Shown: positions 7,464 to 15,213 of the stretch, piece after piece | How positions within the stretch are numbered: the stretch's first letter is position 1 | How the letters are laid out: every line of letters starts with the position of its first letter | Assembly: GCA_003162175.1 (NCBI GenBank) | Contig: PMMR01000051.1 | Coordinates: 1 to 41,678 of the forward strand | Source: Candidatus Methanoflorens crillii | GTDB lineage: Archaea > Halobacteriota > Bog-38 > Methanoflorentales > Methanoflorentaceae | Length of the DNA: 41,678 nt | Direction of reading: 5' to 3' | Notes under the pieces: model-generated | What the model saw: the letters and a program-made list of their open reading frames with translations, nothing else | Database searches by the model: none | What the model was told of the DNA's origin: nothing | Program-made: the position numbers and the translations under genes

Positions 7464-8114
7464 ATGAAAGTATTAGCAATAAACGGAAGTCCGCGAACCA
7501 AATGCAACACCGCAACCCTATTAAATAATGCGCTTGAAGGAGCAGCTTCACAGCGGGCAGAGACTGAACTTGTCCATCTTTATAAACTCAATTTTAAAGG
7601 CTGCATAAGCTGTTTTGCCTGCAAATTGAAAAATGGCGAGAGCTATGGTAGGTGTGCCGTAAAGGATGATTTGACACCAATTCTCAAAAAAGCTGAGGGG
7701 GCCGATGCCATTATCTTGGGTTCTCCTATCTACCTTGGAACAGCTACCGGCGAGATGAGATCCTTCATGGAACGGCTGATATTTCCGTACTTGGTGTATG
7801 ATGCAAACCACTCAACGCTTTTTACGAAAAAGATCAAGACGGGTTTAATTTACACTATGGGTGCGAAAGAAGACCAGATGAAACTAATGGGCTATGGCCA
7901 GTCTCTCGCTATTGTTGAAATGGTAATGACGAGGATCTTCGGGGAATCGGAATCGCTGTTAGTTACCGATACCTATCAATTTGACGATTATTCCAAGTAT
8001 GAGTCAACATCATTTAACGTTGCAGAGAAAGCAAAAAGACGAAAAGAAGAGTTTCCAAAAGACTGTCAAAAAGCATTTGACATGGGAGTTCGCTTTGCCC
8101 AAATTCAAGGGTAG
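7464..8114 (+). CDS. Iron-sulfur flavoprotein / NADPH-dependent FMN reductase family
   Basis: A 216-residue flavodoxin-fold protein. The N-terminus MKVLAINGSPRTKCNTATLL is the FMN phosphate-binding loop. The compact Cys motif C47-x2-C50-x2-C53-x10-C64 (GCISCFACK..GRC) is that of the [4Fe-4S] site in iron-sulfur flavoproteins of anaerobic archaea. ADAIILGSPIYLGTATGEM is the second flavin-binding segment. Such proteins move electrons between ferredoxin and acceptors such as O2 or H2O2. The ATG at 7464 is chosen over in-frame starts from 7356 because of a GGGAG site and the family start. The C-terminal lid (about residues 120-216) is longer than in plain FMN reductases. Confidence 0.85.
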   Translation: MKVLAINGSPRTKCNTATLLNNALEGAASQRAETELVHLYKLNFKGCISCFACKLKNGESYGRCAVKDDLTPILKKAEGADAIILGSPIYLGTATGEMRSFMERLIFPYLVYDANHSTLFTKKIKTGLIYTMGAKEDQMKLMGYGQSLAIVEMVMTRIFGESESLLVTDTYQFDDYSKYESTSFNVAEKAKRRKEEFPKDCQKAFDMGVRFAQIQG

Positions 8115-8269
8115 CCATTTAGCAGCAAAACACGACATCTTCGAATATACCGACGTTTTCTACGCGTTTCAGGCGATATTCAGCAACCTGTCTGAAACAC
8201 CTGGAAACTTCTCTCGCGCAAGCGGGAATCTGCGAAGTGGGGCTTGAGCGCCGAAACATCCTGCGGGCG

Positions 8270-8533
8270 TCACTTTCCATCCGCGCGACCTTGCCTATCG
8301 ATAAGCGTGCCGAGAACAAGGCGCTTGCTTAGGAGGTGATGATACGCGAGATGTCCTTCTTTCTCCTGTCCTTCTCTCTCCGCATTTCTGAAACACGAAA
8401 CGAGTGCGTCTAGCGCTTGGGTATCGTCCAATCTAGCCTCGGACTCCTCATAGAGTTTTGTTTTCACTTCCGCAAGCGCACGGCTCAATAACTCCGCGTC
8501 GCTGCCTGTTAAGACCACCCCTTTCTCAATCAT
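8270..8533 (-). CDS. Hypothetical 87-residue helical protein
   Basis: The product starts MIEKGVVLTGSDAELLSRAL and consists of two predicted helices rich in Glu, Lys and Leu, followed by a basic C-terminal tail (LIDRQGRADGK). The ATG at 8533 has a GGGGG site 5 nt upstream and overlaps the stop of the preceding small gene in the ATGA arrangement, which supports a translated two-gene operon. No family recognised. The in-frame ATG at 8575 lies inside the upstream gene and is less likely. Confidence 0.5.
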   Translation of the reverse strand: MIEKGVVLTGSDAELLSRALAEVKTKLYEESEARLDDTQALDALVSCFRNAEREGQEKEGHLAYHHLLSKRLVLGTLIDRQGRADGK

Positions 8534-8672
8534 ACTTGCCCCCGTCGTATTGGTCGATGCTACCAGCACACGCATCTAGGTCGTCATTGAGGTCAGAAGC
8601 GTGGCGCCTACCGGAGCGGCTCCAAGGGTCAAGCTCGGGTTTTTCAAGAATTTTTTGGTCTGTTTCGTTCAT
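8526..8672 (-). CDS. Hypothetical 48-residue acidic protein
   Basis: The product begins MNETDQKILEKPELDPWSRS and ends with an Asp-rich tail (DLNDDLDACAGSIDQYDGGK). The ATG at 8672 follows GAGGCGAG, a good ribosome site. A TATA-like TTTAAA lies near 8727-8732, about 56 nt upstream, between two copies of a CAACAAA-type repeat. Its stop overlaps the start of the next minus-strand gene. Not recognised; the pairing of a small acidic protein with a small basic-tailed partner recalls toxin-antitoxin units, but there is no motif to prove it. Confidence 0.45.
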   Translation of the reverse strand: MNETDQKILEKPELDPWSRSGRRHASDLNDDLDACAGSIDQYDGGKYD

Positions 8673-8706
8673 TCTCGCCTCCGAAGAACGAGCGACGGCA
8701 AAAAAA

Positions 8707-8759
8707 CAACAAAGGAATCCCAAGCTTTAAATCGGGAGACAGTCAACAAACCTTTGTTG
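8707..8759 (-). promoter_or_regulatory. Promoter with CAACAAA palindrome (operator-like)
   Basis: A perfect inverted repeat CAACAAACCTTTGTTG spans 8744-8759, and another CAACAAAGG lies at 8707-8715. The TATA-like TTTAAA (minus strand, about 8727-8732) sits between them and points at the start of the 8526-8672 gene. Repeated half-sites on both sides of a TATA box suggest a repressor site. Function is inferred from layout. Confidence 0.45.
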
Positions 8760-8870
8760 AGAATCTGCACGGGTCGGGGTTGTTTGCTTTGGCCGGCACG
8801 CCCCGTCTCGTTCTCTCTCACTTTCTTGTTTTTTTACATGAACCACGCTACATAATAGCTTGATCGGTTT

Positions 8871-8912
8871 TTTCTGACGTCAGAAATAGCGTCAAAACGG
8901 TCGTTATTTCTG
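8871..8912 (+). promoter_or_regulatory. 16-bp perfect palindrome plus half-site upstream of a flavoprotein gene
   Basis: TTTCTGACGTCAGAAA (8871-8886) is a perfect palindrome. A further TATTTCTG (8905-8912) matches its right arm CAGAAATA in inverted form. A TATA element (ATATTTATG, about 8970-8978) follows, 40 nt before the GTG at 9014. The site could be an operator for that gene or for the divergent pair on the left. Confidence 0.5.
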
Positions 8913-9013
8913 GTGGTAGGACTCCTGTGCAATTTCTTTGAACCAAGTGATGCGTTGCCACTCAGGCAATATTTATGTATGGTCAACGAACTCTTTGCGA
9001 TTAGGTGAAAACC

Positions 9014-9424
9014 GTGGTTAAAATACCTGATGAAGTACTCAACGCGATCAACAACGAGAAAAACCCGAAGATCTTGGCAACCGTCGGTGCGGACGGGGCT
9101 CCGCACGCAATCCAGGCGGGAAGCATCGGGGCACCATCGAACGAGATGATGATTGTCGGCGCCATCTTGATGAAGAAGACCGGAAAGAACCTGGAAGCGA
9201 TGAAGAGGGACAACAAGCTGGCCTCGATCCTGGTCCTCGACGGCATTAAGTCCTACGAGGTAAAATGCAAGGTGGGGGACTTAGTCACCTCTGGACCGTT
9301 GTTCGACAAGATGTCCGAGAAGATCAAGCAGAGTGGTCTGACTCTTCAGGGCGTCTGGACCTTCACACCGGTCGAGGTCTTCAACCAGAGCGCCTCCTAC
9401 GACGCCGGCACGAAGATGGCTTAG
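9014..9424 (+). CDS. Pyridoxamine 5'-phosphate oxidase-fold flavoprotein
   Basis: A 136-residue split-barrel protein starting MVKIPDEVLNAINNEKNPKI, followed by LATVGADGAPHAIQAGS, the typical first two strands of the FMN-binding PPOX-like family. These small proteins bind FMN, F420 or haem as homodimers; the exact cofactor cannot be read here. The GTG at 9014 is preferred to the GTG three codons earlier because AGGTGA lies 5 nt before it and because the family begins V-K-I-P. A TATA box and a perfect palindrome lie upstream. A run of nine T follows at 9577-9585, a possible terminator. Confidence 0.8.
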   Translation: MVKIPDEVLNAINNEKNPKILATVGADGAPHAIQAGSIGAPSNEMMIVGAILMKKTGKNLEAMKRDNKLASILVLDGIKSYEVKCKVGDLVTSGPLFDKMSEKIKQSGLTLQGVWTFTPVEVFNQSASYDAGTKMA

Positions 9425-9601
9425 ATCAACATCTCTGCAGGACGTTGGCTCCTGCTAGCTTGAGTGTCACAGCTCTAATCAAGCTTATTGTTGGTTCGCC
9501 GCCACCAAGTATTCATCAGAGGATTTCAATTAGCCTGTATCGGGGGGTAGCACTTCACCGTTAGCCGATGCCGCACTTTTTTTTTGCGAACGGCGTGCTA
9601 T

Positions 9602-9838
9602 CTAACGTTTGCGTGTAGCTTTTGCGTTCGGCACGAGCGCATTCGCAGAGCCGGAGGCACAGGGGTCCCGAATCCGTGTCTGCACGTAGCTTCCCTCTTT
9701 CCACATCGTTGTCGCCTTCCAAGTCTCTTTAGCTTTGGCCGGGTCGCGCCTGATTGAGCGGACCGTGGCCCTCCTCTGATCAACGTTGATACCATCTACT
9801 ACGCGCGCTATTTCCCAAACCTCCTTTGCTGAATACAT
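9602..9838 (-). CDS. Hypothetical 78-residue basic protein
   Basis: The product begins MYSAKEVWEIARVVDGINVD and ends with a Lys/Arg-rich tail (PNAKATRKR). It has a helix-then-basic composition and coding-like codon use. No strong ribosome site precedes the ATG at 9838, but a TATA-like ACTATTAAA lies about 60 nt upstream. It converges on the flavoprotein gene at 9014. Unknown family; a DNA- or RNA-binding role is only suggested by charge. Confidence 0.4.
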   Translation of the reverse strand: MYSAKEVWEIARVVDGINVDQRRATVRSIRRDPAKAKETWKATTMWKEGSYVQTRIRDPCASGSANALVPNAKATRKR

Positions 9839-9995
9839 TATCTACAAAATGGTGTGACTTGCTGCTTCTGGCGTTCACTTTGTTCCCGTTTAATAGTATT
9901 CCACTATTTCGGCGCGTTTCACGGTCGCAATACCCGTGGCCGCAAAAAGGCAAGTATCATGACAGAACAATAGCGTGAAAAGGATGTGATTGTTT

Positions 9996-11018
9996 ATGTC
10001 ATCAATGAGGGCCGTTCAAATTAGCAAGCCAGGTGCTGATTTCGAATTGGTGCAAAAGGAAATCCCAGAGCCCAAGGAGAATGAAGTACGCGTCAAAGTC
10101 CAAGCCTGCGGCGTTTGCCACGGAGAAGCCGTAGTAAAAGAGGGGACCTTTCCTGATATCAAATATCCCCGAGTCCCAGGACACGAAGTTATCGGGACAA
10201 TTGACAAACTCGGTTCGAATGTTTCTTACTGGGAGATTGGTCAGCGAGTGGGAGTGGGGTGGTACGGAGGGCCATGTCTCGAGTGTGAAGCGTGCCGAAT
10301 GGGGGACCCCAGTGCGTGTACGAGCTTCTTAACCACAGGGGTCTCATTTGATGGCGGCTTTGCAGAATACATGGTCGTACCAATACAAGCATTGTCAATG
10401 ATACCCCCCGAGCTCAATTCACTAGAAGCGGCGCCTCTAATGTGTGCCGGTAGGACAAGTTTTAGTGCCTTGCGTTACAGCGGTGCGAAGGCCGGCGATC
10501 TGGTCGCGATACTAGGCCTCGGAGGCCTTGGCCATTTGGCGGTTCAGTTCGCTCGAAAGCTTGGTTTTAAAACGGTAGCACTATCGCGCGGCACGGAAAA
10601 ACAAGAGTTGGCCTATACGCTCGGTGCCCACGTCTATATTGATACTGAGTCTTCAAATCCGGCGATGGAGCTCCAAAAACTTGGCGGCGCACGAGTTATT
10701 CTGGCTACCGCGCCCAACGGTAAAGTGATCTCGGACGCCGTAAATGGGCTTGGTTTTGAGGGTGAGTTGATATTAGTCGCCTATCCTAGCGAACCGATAC
10801 AAGCCTTTGCCTGGCAGTTGTTGGGCGAACGGCGTTCGATCAAAGGATGGACCGTCAGACCGGCAAAATATTTGTCAGAAGACGTGTTGAATTTTAGTGT
10901 TATTTCCGGGGCTCTGCCGATGATAGAAGTTTTTCCGTTAGAGCAAGCGGGATTGGCATACGAGAAGATGATGACCGCCAAAGTACATTTTAGGGCGGTG
11001 TTAAGAATGGGTGACTGA
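9996..11018 (+). CDS. Zinc-dependent alcohol dehydrogenase (MDR family)
   Basis: A 340-residue medium-chain dehydrogenase. The GroES-like catalytic domain has zinc ligands Cys41 (GVCHGE) and His63-Glu64 (GHE). The structural zinc lobe is C94-x2-C97-x2-C100-x7-C108. The Rossmann domain contains GLGGLGHLAVQFARKLG near residue 175. It should oxidise alcohols or reduce aldehydes with NAD(P). The ATG at 9996 is chosen because AGGATGTGA precedes it at suitable distance; a TTG two codons earlier is possible. It is followed after 10-13 nt by a nitroreductase gene, so the two form an operon of soluble oxidoreductases. Confidence 0.9.
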   Translation: MSSMRAVQISKPGADFELVQKEIPEPKENEVRVKVQACGVCHGEAVVKEGTFPDIKYPRVPGHEVIGTIDKLGSNVSYWEIGQRVGVGWYGGPCLECEACRMGDPSACTSFLTTGVSFDGGFAEYMVVPIQALSMIPPELNSLEAAPLMCAGRTSFSALRYSGAKAGDLVAILGLGGLGHLAVQFARKLGFKTVALSRGTEKQELAYTLGAHVYIDTESSNPAMELQKLGGARVILATAPNGKVISDAVNGLGFEGELILVAYPSEPIQAFAWQLLGERRSIKGWTVRPAKYLSEDVLNFSVISGALPMIEVFPLEQAGLAYEKMMTAKVHFRAVLRMGD

Positions 11019-11030
11019 CGGGAGGCCATG

Positions 11031-11738
11031 ATGCAAGACGTCTTAAAACTTATTCAGGAAAGGCACTCAGCAAGGGCTCCCTTCGATCCGCAACGCCCCG
11101 TAGAGGAGCAGGATCTGAGGCAGATTTTGGAGGCAGCGCGATGGTCGCCTACCGCCCACAACATGCAGAACTTTGAAATACTCGTCGTCGATGATACGAA
11201 GCTTCTGGAAACGTTGGGTAAGATTGAATCTCATATCTCCGAGGAGTTCATTCAGGAGAACTATCAGCAGCTCTCGTTTTCGGAAGAGGAGTTACGTCAA
11301 AAGAAGGTCGGAATCATCGGCACCATGTTTCCGCCGACCTGGACGGATCCTGCTAAGGTGGACGAGGCCGTTCGCGAGATTTCGTCCCTGAACCGGACCA
11401 TTCGAGGTAGTCCGATGCTTCTGATCGTGATCTACGATCCAAAGAAAAGAGCTCCTGCTTCCGAGGGTGATGTGTTGGGCATTATGAGCCTCGGCTGTGT
11501 TATGGAGAACATGTGGCTTATGGCGCAGTCCTTAGGGATCGGCTTTATGATAATGAGTGTCTTCAGCGCAGACTCAATAGAGAATGAGGTAAAGCGAGTT
11601 CTCAACATTCCCAAAAACGCGAAGATTGCCTACGCCTGTCGCCTGGGGTACCCTGTCTCTGCTCCAGCCAAATATCTAAGGGTGCGCCGCGACGTCGAGG
11701 ATCTCACCCACTATAACCGATTTGGTAATAAGGCGTAA
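11031..11738 (+). CDS. Nitroreductase family FMN protein
   Basis: A 235-residue protein of the nitroreductase/FMN reductase superfamily. N-terminal RHSARAPFDPQRPVEEQDL and ILEAARWSPTAHNMQNFEIL carry the FMN-binding Arg-x-Ser-x-Arg and Ser/Asn pattern. LGCVMENMWLMAQSLGIGF is the conserved dimer-interface helix, and C-terminal RLGYP is the usual closing motif. Substrate unknown. Two ATGs occur in tandem (11028, 11031); the second is chosen because GGAGG is 5 nt away from it. Same operon as the alcohol dehydrogenase. The 307-bp gap beyond it holds only a possible micro-gene at 11833. Confidence 0.85.
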   Translation: MQDVLKLIQERHSARAPFDPQRPVEEQDLRQILEAARWSPTAHNMQNFEILVVDDTKLLETLGKIESHISEEFIQENYQQLSFSEEELRQKKVGIIGTMFPPTWTDPAKVDEAVREISSLNRTIRGSPMLLIVIYDPKKRAPASEGDVLGIMSLGCVMENMWLMAQSLGIGFMIMSVFSADSIENEVKRVLNIPKNAKIAYACRLGYPVSAPAKYLRVRRDVEDLTHYNRFGNKA

Positions 11739-11832
11739 GACTACGCGGCCATACGCCCCTTTTCGGCTGCACGCTCGTCTCGCACAAGAGGCACATAAGG
11801 GATTCGATCGTCAAAATGAATAAACTCCTGAA

Positions 11833-11967
11833 GTGAAGATAGCCAGTTTGCCACGGAAAAAGAAAAGGCAAAGAAATAGCGAAGTGAGCGTAAGCGAATT
11901 TGTGGACTTAAAAAACACTCTCATGGATCTGGCAAAGCGTACGGAAGCTGCGGGAAAAGCGCTTTAG
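11833..11967 (+). CDS. Possible 44-residue protein with polybasic N-terminus
   Basis: A GTG start opens MKIASLPRKKKRQRNSEVSV followed by a helix (SEFVDLKNTLMDLAKRTEAA) and a TAG stop. The basic head and amphipathic helix are coding-like, but there is no ribosome site and no recognised family. It stands alone in the gap between the nitroreductase gene and the convergent zinc-ribbon gene. Confidence 0.3.
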   Translation: MKIASLPRKKKRQRNSEVSVSEFVDLKNTLMDLAKRTEAAGKAL

Positions 11968-12045
11968 AACTTCAGTGAGGACGTTCTTACGTTCGGCTGG
12001 TATTTGATGTCGCAGTTCCTCGACACGGTGGCGATCTACTTACTG

Positions 12046-12891
12046 CTAAACCGTAGCAGTCATTACCAAGGTTATCGGTGTGTCAATTTGCGAGGTTGGT
12101 AGTGCTGAAACGCCGACAAGAGTTTGTCCGGAAAGACCGTACCACAAATTTAGACTAGCATCGGCGGTCCCGGGGGTATACGCGGTGTACCCTTGCGATG
12201 TGTAGCCGCTTATCAGCTGGTTCTTGAAGGCAAGCGCCTCTGAATAAGAGTTCATGGGATAAACTTGCGCGTTATACGTCTTTCCGTTCTCCGTGAGCGT
12301 ACCCACGTAGGCTTGCCTACCATTTGCCGTGGTGCGCTCAAATGGTGAAACCGTGGTAAGTCCTGCACCTAGACCAGCGGTATTCAATCTGCTCGTGTAA
12401 TCGGGTAGGCTCGAAGACGCTGGCTGCGTCGTGGGTGACGCACTTGGTGCCACTGTCGCTGCTACGGAAGCTGACGCTTGCGGGATCGGCGTGGTCGCGG
12501 CGACCGACGCTTGAGTGGACGGGGAAGCTACGGATCGGTTCGCTATTTGTTGAGACGCAGATATCGCGCCCGCTACGAGAGAAAACAATAAAAGGACTAG
12601 CACGCCGTAAAGGATGTAACGCTTCCTAAACCCCCGAGATGGTTCCTTGGGCGGAGAGGGGTACGATCGCTGGCCCAAAGGCTCTTCCCGCTGAGGTGGG
12701 GGAGCTGCACCACTCAATCCCGCGTACTTGCCCCTCCCCTCATCGCCCAAAGGCTCTTCCGGCTGAGGTGGGGCAGGTGGCTCGGGCGCTGACGTTGCAG
12801 GGGGGATGAACGACTCGCCGCAATCTGCGCAAAATGCGGCGTATGGTTGATTTCTCGCGCCACAGTTCTTGCAGAACTTTACATTATCCAT
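12046..12891 (-). CDS. Zinc-ribbon, single-pass membrane protein of unknown function
   Basis: A 281-residue protein. The N-terminal zinc ribbon has Cys7-x2-Cys10 and Cys21-x2-Cys24. A Pro/Glu-rich linker (residues 30-85) contains two PPQxEEPLG units. One transmembrane helix lies at about 91-112 (YILYGVLVLLLFSLVAGAIS). An outside Ser/Thr/Ala-rich stalk (about 115-165) leads to a C-terminal globular domain with an AQVYPMNSYSEALAFKNQL segment. The layout, cytosolic ribbon plus exported domain, is common in methanogens but without known function. The exported domain resembles that of the lipoprotein at 14426-14989 in composition. The start ATG is the obvious one before the ribbon. Confidence 0.75.
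   Translation of the reverse strand: MDNVKFCKNCGARNQPYAAFCADCGESFIPPATSAPEPPAPPQPEEPLGDEGRGKYAGLSGAAPPPQREEPLGQRSYPSPPKEPSRGFRKRYILYGVLVLLLFSLVAGAISASQQIANRSVASPSTQASVAATTPIPQASASVAATVAPSASPTTQPASSSLPDYTSRLNTAGLGAGLTTVSPFERTTANGRQAYVGTLTENGKTYNAQVYPMNSYSEALAFKNQLISGYTSQGYTAYTPGTADASLNLWYGLSGQTLVGVSALPTSQIDTPITLVMTATV
12673..12772 (+). repeat. 28-bp direct repeat inside the zinc-ribbon gene
   Basis: Two 28-bp copies begin at 12673 and 12745 (GCCCAAAGGCTCTTCC start) and differ at one base. They lie 72 bp (24 codons) apart and encode the two PPQxEEPLG units of the linker. The near identity indicates a recent in-frame duplication. Confidence 0.8.
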
Positions 12892-13063
12892 AACGCGCTC
12901 GTATAAGTAAATCGGCTCGACAATAGAGCAAAGGCCGGCGTATCCTCAGTGTTATTACAGTTGTTGGCTTACACACACGATTTAAAGATACCGATTTGTG
13001 CCCGTGTTTTGGGTGGTAATGTGCCGGTTCATAGAACCGTGTTTGCGGTTGAGACAGACCGAA

Positions 13064-13282
13064 TCAGCCGAAGCTTGACATGACGTTCTCGACAAGACTG
13101 TAGGGAATGTCCCTCTTGCTACCCAATGCAAACAGTACGATATCCCTGCAAGCGAGTAGCTTCTCAAAATCCTGAGCAGACAGTACGACGCGCTCATCGC
13201 CTTGACTCACCGCCACTATGTTTAACGGCTCGTACGAGTCTGCGATGAAGCGCTCTTTTCTGTTTATGTCGCGGTTTGCCAT
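13064..13282 (-). CDS. Hypothetical 72-residue protein
   Basis: The product starts MANRDINRKERFIADSYEPL and continues NIVAVSQGDERVVLSAQDFE, ending KRDIPYSLVENVMSSFG. It has a good ribosome site (GGGTGATG, 2-9 nt before the ATG) and balanced composition, so I consider it a real gene. No family recognised and no membrane segment. It stands between the zinc-ribbon gene and the MFS remnant on the same strand. Confidence 0.5.
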   Translation of the reverse strand: MANRDINRKERFIADSYEPLNIVAVSQGDERVVLSAQDFEKLLACRDIVLFALGSKRDIPYSLVENVMSSFG

Positions 13283-13380
13283 TTCATCACCCTTTCTTGA
13301 TCATCGTACGAGGTGCGTCAATAGCTTTGCCCTCGCCGTGGCAAAGAAGGAACGCCCACGTACAAGACCTCCTTTGTAAT

Positions 13381-13908
13381 TCAATAGTTTCGCTTAAAAA
13401 AGAGCCAGAATATAACTCCAGACAGAACGATGAAAAGTGAAGCGACGTAGATCGGGGCCTGGGCGACAATCTGCGCCGCGAGATACCCGGCAACAACTGG
13501 CGGAATGGCCTGCGCCACCGCGGTCACGCTCGCGTTTATGCCGAGGATCTCACTCTGAACCGATTCGCCTGCAGAGCGGCTCTCAATCGTCGTAAGAAAT
13601 GCTTGTGAGAGCCTGTTCTTAACGGAAAAAAACGGAGCCACGAACCGCAACTGCCACGATGCATTGGGGAGGAAGACGCGAGGACGAGAAATCCTGTTCG
13701 GTCAGCGTGACACGAAGAACTTTGTAATCGGATACTTCAAGAGTCTCCGGAGAATGAAGGCTTGGGCAATTACGATCCACACACCCACGTACGCCAGGGT
13801 CGATAGGCGCGCCGGAGTAGGCGCAAGGCTGTGTGGGTCGACGATTGTTGTCATAAGATGGTTGCGCCGCAGCGCAAGCGGCCAGCCGATGCTACCGCTC
13901 GTCAGCAC
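13381..13908 (-). pseudogene. Remnant of a major facilitator (MFS) transporter
   Basis: Two fragments of the C-terminal half of an MFS protein remain. The upstream piece (about 13702-13830) reads STLAYVGVWIVIAQAFILRR, a helix plus basic loop. The downstream piece (13381-13650) reads NRLSQAFLTTIESRSAGESV then QSEILGINASVTAVAQAIPP, VVAGYLAAQ and a last helix IYVASLFIVLSGVIFW. These are the typical helices 10-12 region (ExQGExLGxxxSxxxxxxxxxPxxxG). The two pieces are in different frames, one to two helices between them are missing or scrambled, and the N-terminal half is absent. Clearly not functional. Confidence 0.7.
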
Positions 13909-14020
13909 AATTTGAAGCGTGCATGGCGTCGATCTTATTACCTATCGTTGCAAAACCGTTGGCCACAACGATTGTGGGTGCGGATCTACCCTATTCGTGG
14001 GTCTGCGCCGAGGTCGAAAA

Positions 14021-14326
14021 ATGGAAACGATGGTCATCCGCATATTTGAGCAGCATCTCGACTTCCTGTCAGCAGATGCGGTGATGCAACTTGCTCAGCA
14101 ATTTGCGGACCAGTTCGGGAACCTATATTCCCGTCCGAGCCTCGAAGATGTACCCCCCGAGGAATTAAGCAAAGCGCACAAATTTCTTTTTCAGGAGATA
14201 AAACAGCTTGTCCGACGCGATAGTCGCTTGGATCTGCGTTATCCTGATGAGGCAATAAGCAACGCTGTGTTAATGTTGCTCGACAGCTTGGTGCGAGTCG
14301 TTTCGCCCCCATCGAACGATGTGTGA
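14021..14326 (+). CDS. Hypothetical 101-residue protein
   Basis: The product begins METMVIRIFEQHLDFLSADA, followed by long amphipathic helices (VMQLAQQFADQFGNLY, ELSKAHKFLFQEIKQLV) and a C-terminal hydrophobic helix (AISNAVLMLLDSLVRVV). It is soluble and largely helical. The ATG at 14021 is favoured by a GAGG site about 8 nt upstream; the in-frame sequence before it is Cys-rich and not coding-like. It is not recognised and lies between the MFS remnant and a convergent lipoprotein gene. Confidence 0.45.
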   Translation: METMVIRIFEQHLDFLSADAVMQLAQQFADQFGNLYSRPSLEDVPPEELSKAHKFLFQEIKQLVRRDSRLDLRYPDEAISNAVLMLLDSLVRVVSPPSNDV

Positions 14327-14425
14327 AACGACTATCGCCTGTGTGCCGACGCATTTCGCAAGTGCCCCGTCTAACGTGAGCGCTGAGCTGCTCTGCTGCA
14401 TCGTGAGCGAAGCGTCTTTCAGCGG

Positions 14426-14989
14426 TCAAATGACTTGTTGAAGTGTCCCATTAAACGTTATCACGACGTCGCTAACTTGGATGATGTAACTTGCAGGAGA
14501 CGTCGGCTGGCTGCCCTGCATTTTTATATACGAGGTGGTGCTGGGCAGGCTGTTTGCAACACTTAGATAGCTCTGATGTGTATTAGTTGAGCTTGCAGTT
14601 GTCAGAGCTGGGAAATTAACAAGCTCCGCAGCAGTTGTGGCGTTATATCCTTGATCGATGGAGTTGACATAATTACTTGCATCAGACGCGGAGGCAAACT
14701 TCGTGTACTGTGCTGTGTACGTGAGGCTTTCATTCGGATTGCTTACTCTGTAGGTCACCATAGCGGTCGTGGCATTGACCCATTGGGTTGATTGGTTCAA
14801 CGTTCGAACCCAGCTGGCGTTGTTATACGCTTGCAGATCATCGTTAATGACGGCTTGGAGCACTGGATCGTGGGTTGTGCCGCTAGCAGGTTGCGAGGTA
14901 CTTTGATTCTGCGTGCTGGACGTGCAGCCGGCAGCTAGAACACTTGCGATTATCGCTGCAGCAATGAGGATAGCGACTCTTGATCTCAT
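14426..14989 (-). CDS. Hypothetical surface lipoprotein
   Basis: A 187-residue protein with a short basic N-terminus (MRSRVAIL), a hydrophobic core and the lipobox LAAGC, then a Ser/Thr/Gln linker and an Asn/Thr/Ser-rich exported domain of about 145 residues. It should be anchored to the outer face of the membrane. No catalytic motif is visible. The ATG at 14989 is preferred over one 18 codons earlier because it begins the signal sequence. TYTAQYTKFASASDASNYVN recalls a segment of the exported domain of the protein at 12046-12891, suggesting a shared family within this genome. Confidence 0.65.
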   Translation of the reverse strand: MRSRVAILIAAAIIASVLAAGCTSSTQNQSTSQPASGTTHDPVLQAVINDDLQAYNNASWVRTLNQSTQWVNATTAMVTYRVSNPNESLTYTAQYTKFASASDASNYVNSIDQGYNATTAAELVNFPALTTASSTNTHQSYLSVANSLPSTTSYIKMQGSQPTSPASYIIQVSDVVITFNGTLQQVI

Positions 14990-15213
14990 AAAGTAAATAA
15001 GCGCCGATTCCACAATTAATAGTTTTCTATTCGCGAAAAGCAAAGCTGCTAGGCTCTTCTTTTTTAAAAAAAGGTTTCATGGGACTTCTTTTAACATTTT
15101 TTCAGCTTGAAAGCGCTTAAATGGGGAATAAGCGGCACCAGCTGCTTTCCCGGTGCTGGTCGAGGAAACTTGCAGACAAAGCTGGTCCTATGGCGTTAGA
15201 GTCACTGACATCG

